Shown: positions 26,509 through 35,021, counted from the stretch's first letter. The stretch is 64,000 nt of DNA from Halalkalibacter oceani (GCF_023715605.1 NZ_JAMBOL010000003.1:124001-188000); one strand, 5' to 3'. A program made the numbers and translations. Notes: generated from the sequence alone by a model not told the origin.

Positions 26509-27186
26509 TTATTCGTCATTGCCCATCCCAACATACATCAGGATAAAGCGGACAAGCTCCATCAAGGCAACGAGCGCACCGGCTACATAGGTGAGCGCAG
26601 CCGCATTCAGCACCTTCCGTGTTTCACGCTCTTCATCATTGCGAATCACGCCGACTGAGACGATTTGCTCCATCGCGCGGTTGCTCGCGTTAAACTCGAC
26701 AGGAAGGGTAACGACTTGAAAGAGCACCGCTGCTGCCATCGCAACAATCCCAAGCAGAAGCAGGCCGGAAGCCTGGAATAAAATCCCTGCGAGAATTAAA
26801 AAGAACGAAACATTGGAACCAAAACCGGCTACAGGGACAAGCGCGTGACGGAAGCGTAGAAAGGCGTAGTCTTCCGCGTCCTGAATCGCATGGCCGACCT
26901 CATGCGCCGCGACAGCTGCTCCGGCGACGGAGGTGCCATGGTAATTGTCGCTTGATAAACGAACAACCTTTGAGCGCGGATCATAGTGATCGGTCAATTG
27001 CCCGCGAACTTCCTCGATTCTCACATTAAACAGGCCATTGTCATCGAGAATTCTTCGAGCAACCTGTGCTCCGGTCATTCCAGAAGATGCCGGGACTTGC
27101 GAATATTTGCGATAGGCGCTCTTCACTTTCATTTGTGCCCAGATTGGAATGATCAGAAGCAGAATGAAGTAAATCAAAAACCCCAT
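26509..27186 (-). CDS. YugP-type zinc metallopeptidase (PF04298)
   Basis: 225 residues, membrane-embedded. The zinc motif HEVGH lies in VAAHEVGHAIQDAEDYAFL near residue 97, with a third ligand expected downstream (NASNRAMEQ). N- and C-terminal and central hydrophobic helices are clear (FLIYFILLLIIPIWA, LLLLGIVAMAAAVLFQVV, VAGALVALMELVRFILMY). The family is predicted to be a membrane-associated peptidase of unknown target. The ATG follows AGAGGTGA. In B. subtilis the homologue yugP is elsewhere, so this position between ypjC and ypjB is lineage-specific. Confidence 0.85.
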   Translation of the reverse strand: MGFLIYFILLLIIPIWAQMKVKSAYRKYSQVPASSGMTGAQVARRILDDNGLFNVRIEEVRGQLTDHYDPRSKVVRLSSDNYHGTSVAGAAVAAHEVGHAIQDAEDYAFLRFRHALVPVAGFGSNVSFFLILAGILFQASGLLLLGIVAMAAAVLFQVVTLPVEFNASNRAMEQIVSVGVIRNDEERETRKVLNAAALTYVAGALVALMELVRFILMYVGMGNDE

Positions 27187-27306
27187 ATTTTGCAGTCACC
27201 TCTGTAGTCTTTTATTTAATTATTATTCTAAAGTCAGCCATGTCGAAAGTCAAACAAAACACCTCTCAATTCCTTGCCGCACAAGCGTTTTCACAATTCC
27301 GACACA

Positions 27307-28098
27307 TTATTCCTTCATTCTCACTTTGCTTTTTTCCGCCCGGTACTTTTTCCAGCCGACATAGGAAAGCGAAAGCACGATCATCCCGCCAATGGTAAAC
27401 ATCACCCACCATAAGGACGGATCGGCGCTGTCTTCCTTCACCTGCTGATAGAGCTTCTGCCATTCTTCCTCCATCATCGTCAAATGCGCAGTCAATGTGC
27501 CGGACTCAAGCGACTCTGCCCTCCGTTTTTCGAGAAAGGTGATTTGCGATTCAATCCGTTGCAAAAGCGGCGGCTCTAAATGAATGAACAACGCCGGCCG
27601 GATCATTTGATAATGGCGGAGAAATTCATTGAGGCGATGCTGATAAGCCTGTTGATCCCGCGCCACCACCGTTTCCCGCATTTTCGCCAACGCCTGCATC
27701 ACCGATTGTTCCGTTTGCAGCCAGAGCGGGTGGTGCTCACTCGTTAGCGCATCAACTGCCAGGCGAAACGAGGTGATGGCATAAATCCGTTCTTCCACCG
27801 GCAAATCAGCCGCCGTCACCGCTTCCTCCGCTTTCTCGAACGTCAGCGTTACCGTCCGTAGCGCGCTCATCGTGATCCCTTCTGCCTGAAAATCAACCTC
27901 TAAAAAGTTGCGTGAAAAATAGTCCAGCAATTGCTTTGCTTCCTCATACTTTTCCGCTTTGACCAGCTGAAGGATCTGGTCCGAGGTATGGTTTAATTCT
28001 TTCCATCTATGTAGAGATGACTCTTCATCCGTCTCGGCATACACTGGACTCATCAGCAAACAAACGGCTAAAAAAATAAGCACTAGTTGACGCATCAT
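27307..28098 (-). CDS. ypjB: Sporulation protein YpjB
   Basis: 263 residues. Signal peptide (MRQLVLIFLAVCLLMSPVYA), a long helical extracytoplasmic domain, and a C-terminal membrane anchor (WWVMFTIGGMIVLSLSYVGW) followed by a basic tail. This matches SpoYpjB, needed for normal sporulation in B. subtilis. Two ATG codons (28098, 28095) follow AAGGGGGG. The order ypjB-ypjA-qcrC is conserved. Confidence 0.85.
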   Translation of the reverse strand: MMRQLVLIFLAVCLLMSPVYAETDEESSLHRWKELNHTSDQILQLVKAEKYEEAKQLLDYFSRNFLEVDFQAEGITMSALRTVTLTFEKAEEAVTAADLPVEERIYAITSFRLAVDALTSEHHPLWLQTEQSVMQALAKMRETVVARDQQAYQHRLNEFLRHYQMIRPALFIHLEPPLLQRIESQITFLEKRRAESLESGTLTAHLTMMEEEWQKLYQQVKEDSADPSLWWVMFTIGGMIVLSLSYVGWKKYRAEKSKVRMKE

Positions 28099-28172
28099 CC
28101 GTCCCCCCTTTTTCTACTCTCATCCTATGTACAGTGGGACAAGAGTAGACCAAGAAAAGGCGAAAATGCGAC

Positions 28173-28775
28173 CTAGCGCTCAATTTCGAGACGAAGAGCT
28201 TGTTTGCGAACCGTTAAACCGTAAACGGTCACAAGCGAGAAAATGCTGAGCCAGAACGTAAAGTAACCGATTTGCGTCACATACGGCATCAGTCCGTACG
28301 AAACGGTCGGGTGCATCATAAATACATAATCAATGATGTCATTATGTACGGTCCAGACAGCGACGACAGCGAGGTGCCAAGGTTTGATCCGATAATAAGG
28401 CGCATATAAAACAGCCTGCAACGCCATCCCGGCATGAGAGAAAATCAGCATGTAGTGGCGCCAATTTAACGGGTCGCCAACATAACCGGCAGCGACATTC
28501 ATCACGACAGCCCAAATGCCATATTTAATCAACGTAACAGCTGCAAGCGCTTCAATCAGCGGCCAATTGCGTCCGAGCAAAAAAGCGATCAGCACGAACA
28601 CAAAAAAGAGACTTGCTGTCGGACTGTCCGGCACGAACGGGAGAAAAATGTCCGGCGTCCGGGCCAGCTGGGAGCTGTACCACATATAGCCATAAATCGT
28701 TCCGGGAATATTGATCAAGAGCAGCATGATCAGCATCGGTTTCTTTCCAAATAAGCGCAAAAGAGCATGTAGCAT
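28173..28775 (-). CDS. ypjA: YpjA, DUF1405 membrane protein
   Basis: 200 residues with about six membrane helices (for example LIMLLLINIPGTIYGYMW, LFFVFVLIAFLLG, WLSIFSLVTVYGLTV). Conserved polar motifs include LNWRHYMLIFSHAGMA and VHNDIIDY. It belongs to the DUF1405 family, role unknown. It lies between the qcr operon terminator and ypjB, all on the minus strand. Confidence 0.85.
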   Translation of the reverse strand: MLHALLRLFGKKPMLIMLLLINIPGTIYGYMWYSSQLARTPDIFLPFVPDSPTASLFFVFVLIAFLLGRNWPLIEALAAVTLIKYGIWAVVMNVAAGYVGDPLNWRHYMLIFSHAGMALQAVLYAPYYRIKPWHLAVVAVWTVHNDIIDYVFMMHPTVSYGLMPYVTQIGYFTFWLSIFSLVTVYGLTVRKQALRLEIER

Positions 28776-28830
28776 TGTTTAATCCTACCTTTTTTCTTTG
28801 TAGAGTAATCCGCTATCGACCACAGAAAAG

Positions 28831-28873
28831 GGGATGTCTCAAAAGGTATATGACAAACCTTTCAAAACATCCC
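28831..28873 (-). terminator. Intrinsic terminator of qcrABC
   Basis: On the minus strand GGGATGTTTTGAAAGGT pairs with ACCTTTTGAGACATCCC with few mismatches, followed by CTTTTC. It lies 15 bases after the qcrC stop. Its core is shared with the hairpin after hisC (37781-37825). Confidence 0.85.
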
Positions 28874-28888
28874 GTTTTTCAGAAGCTG

Positions 28889-29668
28889 TTATTCTTCAGG
28901 ATGACCGTGGGCGGCAATGTATTCAGCAAGGATTTGAAGCTCCTCTTCAGAACCTTCAAACATACCTCCTGGCATTGCACCTTGACCGTTAACGATCGTC
29001 TCGATAACCTCTTCAGGCGTTTTTTCCGTCTCTAGTAAGTTCGGACCGCCTGATCCACCAGCCATTGTGTCCCCGTGACAGCCCATACATGACTGTTGTG
29101 AAGAGTAAATTTCGTACCCTTGGGCTTCCATATCAATATCAGCTTCCTCCTGGATCGCCCCCTGTTCAGCGGCAGCTTCCCAGTCATGCTGATCGACAGA
29201 TTCCCATGTTAAGTAAATCGTCGCAATTAACGCAAGCATCATCATTCCAGATGCAATCGGACGCTTTAATGGACGACGCTCTTTCCCGGTATCGAGCCAT
29301 GGCGCAAGCAATAATGCACCAAATGCAAGCCCCGGGATAACAACTGTTCCGACGACATTATAGTCACCAGAAGCATATGAATATTTAAGTAGCTGATACA
29401 AAAATAAAAAGTACCAGTCCGGTAATGGAATATATCCAGAGTCTGTTGGATCAGCCATACGCTCAAGCGGCGCTGGATGCGCAACGGTTAAAAGAAGGTA
29501 TCCCATTAGGAATACAGCTCCAACCATCCACTCTTTCAAGAGGAAGTTCGGCCAGAACGCTTCTGTTTTTCCTGGATATTCGGAGTAGTCTTTTGGAATA
29601 TTCGCTTTGCGATTGTTTGCCTTGACACGAGAGTCACCGACAAACTTCATCCCTTTACCACGTTCCAT
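28889..29668 (-). CDS. qcrC: Menaquinol:cytochrome c reductase, cytochrome b/c subunit
   Basis: 259 residues. The N-terminal half resembles subunit IV of b6f (FLLKEWMVGAVFLMGYLL, then DPTDSGYIPLPDWYFLFLYQLLKY with the quinol-site PxWY). The C-terminal half is a cytochrome c domain with the haem motif CMGCH and an axial Met near GAMPGGMF. It passes electrons from quinol to the cytochrome c pool across the outer membrane face. RBS AAGGAGGGAACGAG. Third gene of qcrA-qcrB-qcrC. Confidence 0.95.
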   Translation of the reverse strand: MERGKGMKFVGDSRVKANNRKANIPKDYSEYPGKTEAFWPNFLLKEWMVGAVFLMGYLLLTVAHPAPLERMADPTDSGYIPLPDWYFLFLYQLLKYSYASGDYNVVGTVVIPGLAFGALLLAPWLDTGKERRPLKRPIASGMMMLALIATIYLTWESVDQHDWEAAAEQGAIQEEADIDMEAQGYEIYSSQQSCMGCHGDTMAGGSGGPNLLETEKTPEEVIETIVNGQGAMPGGMFEGSEEELQILAEYIAAHGHPEE

Positions 29669-29739
29669 CTCGTTCCCTCCTTTTCAACTTTTCTATTAGT
29701 CAACAGGCTTATCTCTTCAATCCGAGCGTCTTCCGGCTC

Positions 29740-30411
29740 TTACAACGGTCCGGAAATACCTTGCTTACGGATCATGTAGAAGTGAGCTGCTAAAAGACCT
29801 AACAATGCAGCCGGCAGGAAGAATACGTGAATCGCAAAGAAACGTGCAAGCGTCGATGCTCCAATGACTTCTCCCCCAGCAAGTAATGTTTTGGCGAAGC
29901 CACCGATAATCGGTACACTTTCCGCAATTTGAAGCCCTACTACTGTCGCAAAATAAGCTTTCATATCCCATGGTAGCAAGTAACCTGTAAATCCTAAACC
30001 GAGCATAACGAAGAAAATAAGGACACCGACTACCCAGTTTAATTCACGTGGCTTCTTATACGATCCCGTAAAGAATACACGCAATGTGTGTAAAAACATC
30101 ATGACAATAACTAAACTAGCTCCCCAGTGGTGCATCCCACGAACGATGACCCCATAGGCAACTTCCTGTTGTAAGTATGCTACTGATTGATAAGCGTTAA
30201 TAATATCTGGCACATAGTACATCGTCAAAAACATCCCAGATAGAATTTGAATGACTGTGACAAAGAAGGTTAATCCCCCGAAACAGTAAACAAACGCAGA
30301 AAAATGATGAGCAGGGTTAACGTGCTCAGGAACTTCATGGTCAGCAATATCGCGCCACATAGGCGTAATATCTAGACGCTCATCAACATAGTCGTAAATT
30401 TTTTGAAGCAT
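29740..30411 (-). CDS. qcrB: Menaquinol:cytochrome c reductase, cytochrome b subunit
   Basis: 223 residues, cytochrome b6 type with four membrane helices and four haem-ligand His (in the helix with MHHWGASLVIVMMFLH and in FAIHVFFLPAALLGLLAAHF). WDMKAYFATVV and GYLLPWD belong to the quinol site. The covalent haem Cys position is occupied by VYCFGGL near the N-terminus. It forms the membrane core with QcrA and QcrC. Confidence 0.95.
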   Translation of the reverse strand: MLQKIYDYVDERLDITPMWRDIADHEVPEHVNPAHHFSAFVYCFGGLTFFVTVIQILSGMFLTMYYVPDIINAYQSVAYLQQEVAYGVIVRGMHHWGASLVIVMMFLHTLRVFFTGSYKKPRELNWVVGVLIFFVMLGLGFTGYLLPWDMKAYFATVVGLQIAESVPIIGGFAKTLLAGGEVIGASTLARFFAIHVFFLPAALLGLLAAHFYMIRKQGISGPL

Positions 30412-30426
30412 CGATTACGCCCCTCC

Positions 30427-30924
30427 TTATGTTCGCTGATTGATTTGACCTAAGAATACTTTTCCGTCTTCCACCGTCACTTCAAACACATCCAGCGGAC
30501 GCTGCGGCGGTGTGCCGGGTACGTTAATCCCGTCTTTCGAAAACAAACCAAAGTGGCATGGACAGCGGAATCCATCCGGATGCTCTTCATGACCGTAAGT
30601 CACCGTACAGCCTAAATGAGTACATGTTGGTGAAAGTGCTACCACTTCATCCCCACTTAAATAAATGTACGCATCGTGCGTAACATCAGATTCGTACCAA
30701 GCATCAACTTGATTAAATGTAAAAGAGAATTTTTGCGGCTCTTCTGTTAACTCCGCTACGTCACACACCTCTATCAGGTCTGATTCCGCTCCGGCTTTTA
30801 ATGCAGGATCAAGTGCAAATCGAGCCATTGGCATAATCATTCCCGCAGCCATAAAACCGCCAACACCCGTTAGTGTGTACGTTAAAAATTGACGTCTTGA
30901 TACTTTGTGATCTTTTTCGCTCAC
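30427..30924 (-). CDS. qcrA: Menaquinol:cytochrome c reductase, Rieske subunit
   Basis: 165 residues. An N-terminal twin-arginine-like anchor (SRRQFLTYTLTGVGGFMAAG) precedes the Rieske domain. The 2Fe-2S ligands are in CTHLGC and CPCHFG. The ribosome site AAGGGGGGAAA precedes the ATG. First gene of the qcr operon, with a promoter about 60 bases upstream. Confidence 0.95.
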   Translation of the reverse strand: MSEKDHKVSRRQFLTYTLTGVGGFMAAGMIMPMARFALDPALKAGAESDLIEVCDVAELTEEPQKFSFTFNQVDAWYESDVTHDAYIYLSGDEVVALSPTCTHLGCTVTYGHEEHPDGFRCPCHFGLFSKDGINVPGTPPQRPLDVFEVTVEDGKVFLGQINQRT

Positions 30925-30982
30925 TCATTTTCCCCCCTTACACAATAAGGTAAACCCATTTTCGGGCACATAATAAACACAT

Positions 30983-31040
30983 ATTATACTAGGACATACC
31001 CATGATAATACATCCGAACTTAATGTGCAAGATAATACAT
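30983..31040 (-). promoter_or_regulatory. qcr promoter region with 10-bp direct repeats
   Basis: The minus strand has a perfect TATAAT (30983-30988). The -35 is weak (TGTATT, 18-bp spacer) and is overlapped by one of two identical direct repeats, GATAATACAT on the plus strand at 31004-31013 and 31031-31040. The repeats look like binding sites for an activator or repressor. The rest of the gap up to 31220 shows no gene. Confidence 0.55.
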
Positions 31041-31251
31041 GAATTGGCACAAATTCGGCATATTTTCATCAAAGCTTCAATCAACCCTAGCTCTTTCTAT
31101 CCTTCCTCATTTTTCACTTTTTTAACAAATCTTCTTTCACAGTCTGAGACAAAACCGGTTGAGAAAAACTTCATGCGGACCTCGCCTGCCTGACGACTCC
31201 CTTCCCCATTTGGTCAAACTCTGCTATAGTAGCGCTTGAGGAGGGATCGGA

Positions 31252-31431
31252 TTGAAGTCGCAAAAAATTCCGTTCATTAGCTTTGTCTATTTTATTATGG
31301 CAATGCTTTGGCTGATTGGAGCAGTCGTCGCCTACGGAGAAATGTTCTTTCTCTTATTTATACTTCTGGCTTGCCTGAATGTTTTTATCGGGCTACGAAT
31401 CATCAAGCAGAACAAAAAGCAGGAAAGCTAG
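31252..31431 (+). CDS. Small membrane protein (59 aa)
   Basis: A TTG-initiated ORF behind GAGGAGG with 7-base spacing. It encodes two membrane helices (FISFVYFIMAMLWLIGAVVA and MFFLLFILLACLNVFIGLRI) and ends in a basic tail KQNKKQES. An extended -10 (TGCTATAGT) lies at 31221-31229. It is convergent with ypiF and the two stop codons share CTAG. It resembles small two-helix proteins of the YdiK/DUF4305 kind, but the family assignment is tentative. Confidence 0.6.
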   Translation: MKSQKIPFISFVYFIMAMLWLIGAVVAYGEMFFLLFILLACLNVFIGLRIIKQNKKQES

Positions 31432-31440
31432 CTTTCCTGC
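31419..31440. terminator. 22-bp palindrome over two convergent stop codons
   Basis: Arms GCAGGAAAGC and GCTTTCCTGC abut around a central TA. CATTTTTT follows on the plus strand, so it can terminate the small membrane protein gene; the minus side has only short T content. Both TAG stops lie in the central CTAG. Confidence 0.75.
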
Positions 31441-31889
31441 CATTTTTTCGTCAAAATCGGAATGAGCTGCTTCAGCTGATCCGCGATGATTTCCCTTTTG
31501 TAGCTTTCCTCAAGATGCTCTAACGGAATCGTCGGCAGCCACGTTAGCAGTCCTTCAATCTCGCTTTCACTCGTCTTCCATTCCCCGTCCGAGGTTAAGA
31601 AAATAAAATGGGTAACGCCCCCCGCTTTTAATTCCGTGATCCAGCTTTCGAGCCGCTCAAGGCGAGCTGTCATCTCCTCTGCCTTCAAATACGTAAAGGA
31701 AGGAAAATGCACCACTCTTCCGTGAAACTGACGCTCGACTTCATGGGTAATCATCGAAATAAATTCCCCCATCGCGACAGTTGATTTCACGTCATCCTTC
31801 CAGGAAATCGGCACAAGCGGAATAAGGGCAGTATCCACATATTCCTTCGCCTGCAAGTATGTATCCATTTCTTTTGTCTGCCATTTCAT
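31428..31889 (-). CDS. ypiF: YpiF family protein (DUF2487)
   Basis: 153 residues, soluble. Visible features include DTALIPLVPISWKDDVKST, VHFPSFTYL and HFIFLTSDGEW, typical of YpiF/DUF2487, whose function is unknown. The ATG at 31889 follows AAGGAAGG; the reading frame is open further upstream through ypiB, but without a start signal. It is downstream of ypiB and upstream, on the same strand, of qcrABC as in B. subtilis. Confidence 0.8.
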   Translation of the reverse strand: MKWQTKEMDTYLQAKEYVDTALIPLVPISWKDDVKSTVAMGEFISMITHEVERQFHGRVVHFPSFTYLKAEEMTARLERLESWITELKAGGVTHFIFLTSDGEWKTSESEIEGLLTWLPTIPLEHLEESYKREIIADQLKQLIPILTKKWQES

Positions 31890-31925
31890 CACAATCGTTC
31901 CTTCCTTGCATCTCCTGTTGTAAGC

Positions 31926-31963
31926 GTAAAGGAGGACAGCCGGACAGTCTATCGCTCCTTTAC
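31926..31963 (-). repeat. Inverted repeat after ypiB
   Basis: GTAAAGGAG and CTCCTTTAC are perfect 9-bp arms around 20 bases; the minus-strand 5' arm begins in the ypiB stop codon. There is no T tract. It could slow or partly stop transcription between ypiB and ypiF. Confidence 0.55.
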
Positions 31964-32502
31964 TTTTGATATTGCTCCAGCTCTTGCACAAGGTGACGAA
32001 ACTCCGTCTCATCCCCTTTATCAAGCGCTTCGTCGATCGCCTGTAATAATTGCTTGCGCTTGAAGCTCCATATCGAGCGTTCAAGCAGCTTTTCCGCTTC
32101 ATGCTGAAACGCTTCTGCCAGCTCCAGGTTCTCCGGCACATAGGGATTATCCTCTAACACGGATAAAAAAGGAGGGTATTGCTTCGCTCCGCTAAAATGC
32201 AGTTCGATGTAAATATCCTCTGTCTGGTTTAGGCGAATATCGTGAAAGGCTTTTTCCGCGTCTGTCGTTATATGCTTCTGCTTATGAAAAGAAAAAGGGA
32301 TCGTGTCCACTCCTTTTGTAGAAATAATCAGGGCCTTTGGCGTATGGGCAGCTTTTTCCACAAAATGTACGCGTTCCATAATCTGGTCGTCGCTCATTAA
32401 ATAGTTAAGCAACCACGCACACTCTCGACGTTTCAATTCAAATTGCTGAAGGAATCCCCGTAAAAACTCCTTTTTTTCCACAACGGAAACGATACTGTCC
32501 AT
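31960..32502 (-). CDS. ypiB: UPF0302 protein YpiB with C-terminal IDEAL domain
   Basis: 180 residues. The N-terminal UPF0302 domain spans about residues 1-125 (LRGFLQQFELKRRECAWLLNYL). The C-terminal IDEAL motif is at about 152-170 (LLQAIDEALDKGDETEF). The family is small, cytosolic and of unclear function; IDEAL domains mediate protein contacts in other proteins. A good ribosome site precedes the ATG. Neighbours ypiA upstream and ypiF downstream are conserved. Confidence 0.88.
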   Translation of the reverse strand: MDSIVSVVEKKEFLRGFLQQFELKRRECAWLLNYLMSDDQIMERVHFVEKAAHTPKALIISTKGVDTIPFSFHKQKHITTDAEKAFHDIRLNQTEDIYIELHFSGAKQYPPFLSVLEDNPYVPENLELAEAFQHEAEKLLERSIWSFKRKQLLQAIDEALDKGDETEFRHLVQELEQYQK

Positions 32503-32593
32503 CCTTTATCCCTCCTTATTCTTCAAGCAAATGCCTGTCGAAGACATGTATACTGTTCCTATTCGCCAACAGTAGGTGAAATCCTTTCCGTTT

Positions 32594-33856
32594 TTACGAA
32601 AAGGATTCTAAATCTGCCAGCAGCTCTTCAATGTCGCTTCTTTCAGGCTGTAGTTGCAGCAGCTTCTTATAATAGGCTTTCGCCTCAGGACGCTTTCCAT
32701 CCTCAAGCAAAAAACCGGCGTACTCCTCAAGAAAGTCGGGATCGTCCTGATGAAATCCTTCAATCTCCGCATAGCGCACAGCAGCCTCCTCGTACTGATC
32801 AAGCTCCCGCAGCGCTGTTGCTTCATACCAGGTAAACATCGTATCTTCTTCGCCAAATGAGCGAATATGCGTCACCAGCTCAAGCAGTTCATCAAATTGC
32901 TCATTATGCTTTAAATAAGCAGCCAACGTCTGAACCGCTTCGATGTTTCCGGGGTTTAAGGCGATCGCCTGCCGCAAAAATTGCTCGCCGTCATCGGGCT
33001 GCTGCCGTTTAAAGCAGAGCTTGCCGGCATGAAGATACAACTGATCATTATGTTCATCTATTTTGAAGCCGGCTTCAAGCGTCTCCTGCGCCTCATCAAG
33101 CCGGCCCTCCGCTTCATAAGCCTTTGCGAGCAATGGATAAACGCTCGAAAAATCAGGGTCGAGCGTTTTCAGCGCTTCCAGCTGCTCGATAGCGACGATC
33201 ATATCACCGAGCTGAAAGGCGGTAAAGCCATAGCCGAACAAGCCGTTTGGATCGAGCCGTTTTTTCACGCCGATCTGATAATAGGCAAGCGCGTCTTCAA
33301 ATTGACCGCTTGCGCTGTAGGCTTCGGCGAGCTTCAGCTCAATATTGGCATCAGGAATCGGGTCGGCAGAGTGGACGGCCTTTTTTAAGTAAGGAATACT
33401 TTTCTGATAATCGCCACGCTCTATATACAATTCCCCAAGAGCATAGGAGATAATCGGTTCCTCAGGCGCCTTTTTTGCCGCCGTCAAAAGCTTTTGTTCA
33501 GCGACTTCGTCGAGCGCCTGCATTTGGTACAAATCAGCGAGCAGCAGCTGCGCCTGCAAAAAGGCTTCATCGTCTTCCTCAATTTCAAGCAGCATTTCAA
33601 TCGCTTCATCTTCTTCATCGAGATCAATCAACAATTCAGCTGCCAGCGCATACAAACTGCCTTCATCGGGATAAAGCTGGAGCAGCTCTTCAATTAAAGT
33701 CTTCGCTTTTTCGATATGACCAAGCTCATGGTATACTTCAGCAATTTCATATTTTGTCTGATGGTCGGCTTTCCGCTCAAGCTCAGCAAGCTGGCGTAAG
33801 CCCTGCTCAATTTCCCCTGCTTCAATCAGCTTCCAAACCTCTTTCATCGCTTCCAT
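32594..33856 (-). CDS. ypiA: TPR repeat protein YpiA
   Basis: 420 residues made of about ten tetratricopeptide repeats throughout (for example YEIAEVYHELGHIEKAKTLI, PLLAKAYEAEGRLDEAQETL, EYAGFLLEDGKRPEAKAYY). It is highly acidic with no signal peptide. It is the homologue of YpiA, a cytosolic TPR protein of unknown partner. Two starts (M1, M4) are possible. It lies between ypiB and the degenerate amidohydrolase-like gene. Confidence 0.88.
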   Translation of the reverse strand: MEAMKEVWKLIEAGEIEQGLRQLAELERKADHQTKYEIAEVYHELGHIEKAKTLIEELLQLYPDEGSLYALAAELLIDLDEEDEAIEMLLEIEEDDEAFLQAQLLLADLYQMQALDEVAEQKLLTAAKKAPEEPIISYALGELYIERGDYQKSIPYLKKAVHSADPIPDANIELKLAEAYSASGQFEDALAYYQIGVKKRLDPNGLFGYGFTAFQLGDMIVAIEQLEALKTLDPDFSSVYPLLAKAYEAEGRLDEAQETLEAGFKIDEHNDQLYLHAGKLCFKRQQPDDGEQFLRQAIALNPGNIEAVQTLAAYLKHNEQFDELLELVTHIRSFGEEDTMFTWYEATALRELDQYEEAAVRYAEIEGFHQDDPDFLEEYAGFLLEDGKRPEAKAYYKKLLQLQPERSDIEELLADLESFS

Positions 33857-33963
33857 CTTATCTGCTCCTATTCTCGTACTCTCCTCTGTCAGATGGGTTC
33901 GCCATCTTTCGCTGTTTTCCTGTTATCTTGCTGAAAATGGGTCATCCCTACTATCTTGATTGA

Positions 33964-34875
33964 TTATGTTGCATCCTCTATCGCTAAAAAACGTCCCGGT
34001 CGTTTGATTTGCAAATAACGGCCGTATCCCGGCTTGCCGACAATCATCTGATTCTCTTTAATAATCTGTCCTCTGATGACGACGACGCTAGGATTGTTAT
34101 CATGATAAACAAATCCGCCTTTGCTTGCAACCGTTCCGCCTCGATCTTTCGGTGAAAAAAGCAAATAGTCGGCATCGCTGCCATGTAAGAGAACACCCTT
34201 TTCCGGATAGAGGCCTGATTTTTGCAGCAGCGATTTCGACCACGGCGCTTCCTCGATTAAAGGCGGCGCGGTATGAATGTGATAGGAGTCGCAGCACTGC
34301 TCCCATACTTCCAACAGCATTTGCTGATCCGCTGCGCCTTCACTAACCGATGGAATGAGCAAGATCGGGTAGCTCATTAACGTTTGGGCAATATGACTCC
34401 ACGGAAGCTGCTGAATGTCACGGCATGAAGTCAGTTTAATTTGAAGAAGGGGAATTTTCATTTTTTGACAGCGGCGCACTACAGAGCAACGGAGAAGAGA
34501 CAGAGGAATCGAAAGTCCGATCACATAATCAAGCGTACTGCTTGCGAGTGAATGTTTGGCACGCTTCATCACCGCTTCTAACTGACGTTCATAATCAGCC
34601 TTGGGCAAAACGATGACAGTCGTACAGCCTTTTTCAATGAAAGTGGCCTGCTGCTCACGGAAGCTTGTAAAATTGGCAGCGTCAAGCAGCCGATTCGCCA
34701 CCATTACCCTTCCAGGCTCAAGAGCGATGCCTTCCAGCACGCTTCTTTTCTGCTTCCACTTCTTAAAATTTCCCGTTACATAGCGAACTTGTCCGTTTTC
34801 GATTAAATAAGAACGAGATTGCAAAGAATCCTCATGAAGATGCACCGCACGATCCAATAAATACATAATGCTCAC
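33964..34875 (-). CDS. Degenerate amidohydrolase-like protein
   Basis: 303 residues, not recognised as a named family. The ends resemble the split beta-composite domain of amidohydrolases: MYLLDRAVHLHEDSLQSRSY and LIENGQVRYV at the start, and GSDADYLLFS, NNPSVVVIRGQII and GKPGYGRYL at the end. The metal motif HxH that should follow the first beta domain is replaced by VANRLLDAANFTSF, and no HxD triad is seen, so it is probably not a metal hydrolase. The ATG follows GAAAGGGAG. It is not present at this locus in B. subtilis, where ypiA adjoins the aromatic supraoperon. Confidence 0.6.
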   Translation of the reverse strand: MSIMYLLDRAVHLHEDSLQSRSYLIENGQVRYVTGNFKKWKQKRSVLEGIALEPGRVMVANRLLDAANFTSFREQQATFIEKGCTTVIVLPKADYERQLEAVMKRAKHSLASSTLDYVIGLSIPLSLLRCSVVRRCQKMKIPLLQIKLTSCRDIQQLPWSHIAQTLMSYPILLIPSVSEGAADQQMLLEVWEQCCDSYHIHTAPPLIEEAPWSKSLLQKSGLYPEKGVLLHGSDADYLLFSPKDRGGTVASKGGFVYHDNNPSVVVIRGQIIKENQMIVGKPGYGRYLQIKRPGRFLAIEDAT

Positions 34876-34926
34876 TCCCTTTCAACCTTGTTATAAACAA
34901 GCTATGAAAGGAGGAGACAATTTAGC

Positions 34927-35004
34927 ATGTCTTTTTCTTTAGAAACATCCTGCGCGGATTCTTTTTTAAAATTATTTATTTTCCCTATTGACTTCTTTAT
35001 GTAA
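34927..35004 (+). CDS. Possible 25-residue peptide
   Basis: ATG preceded by GGAGGAG with 10-base spacing; it encodes MSFSLETSCADSFLKLFIFP and five more residues, ending inside the small RNA promoter. The only support is the ribosome site. It could be chance. Confidence 0.2.
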   Translation: MSFSLETSCADSFLKLFIFPIDFFM

Positions 35005-35015
35005 GCGTTTATAAT
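34988..35015 (+). promoter_or_regulatory. Sigma-A promoter with overlapping cre-like site
   Basis: TTGACT (34988-34993), a 16-bp spacer and a perfect TATAAT (35010-35015). The spacer and -10 contain ATGTAAGCGTTTATAA (34999-35014), one mismatch from the CcpA operator consensus WTGNNARCGNWWWCAW. It drives the small RNA unit that follows. Confidence 0.75.
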
Positions 35016-35021
35016 AAAGTT

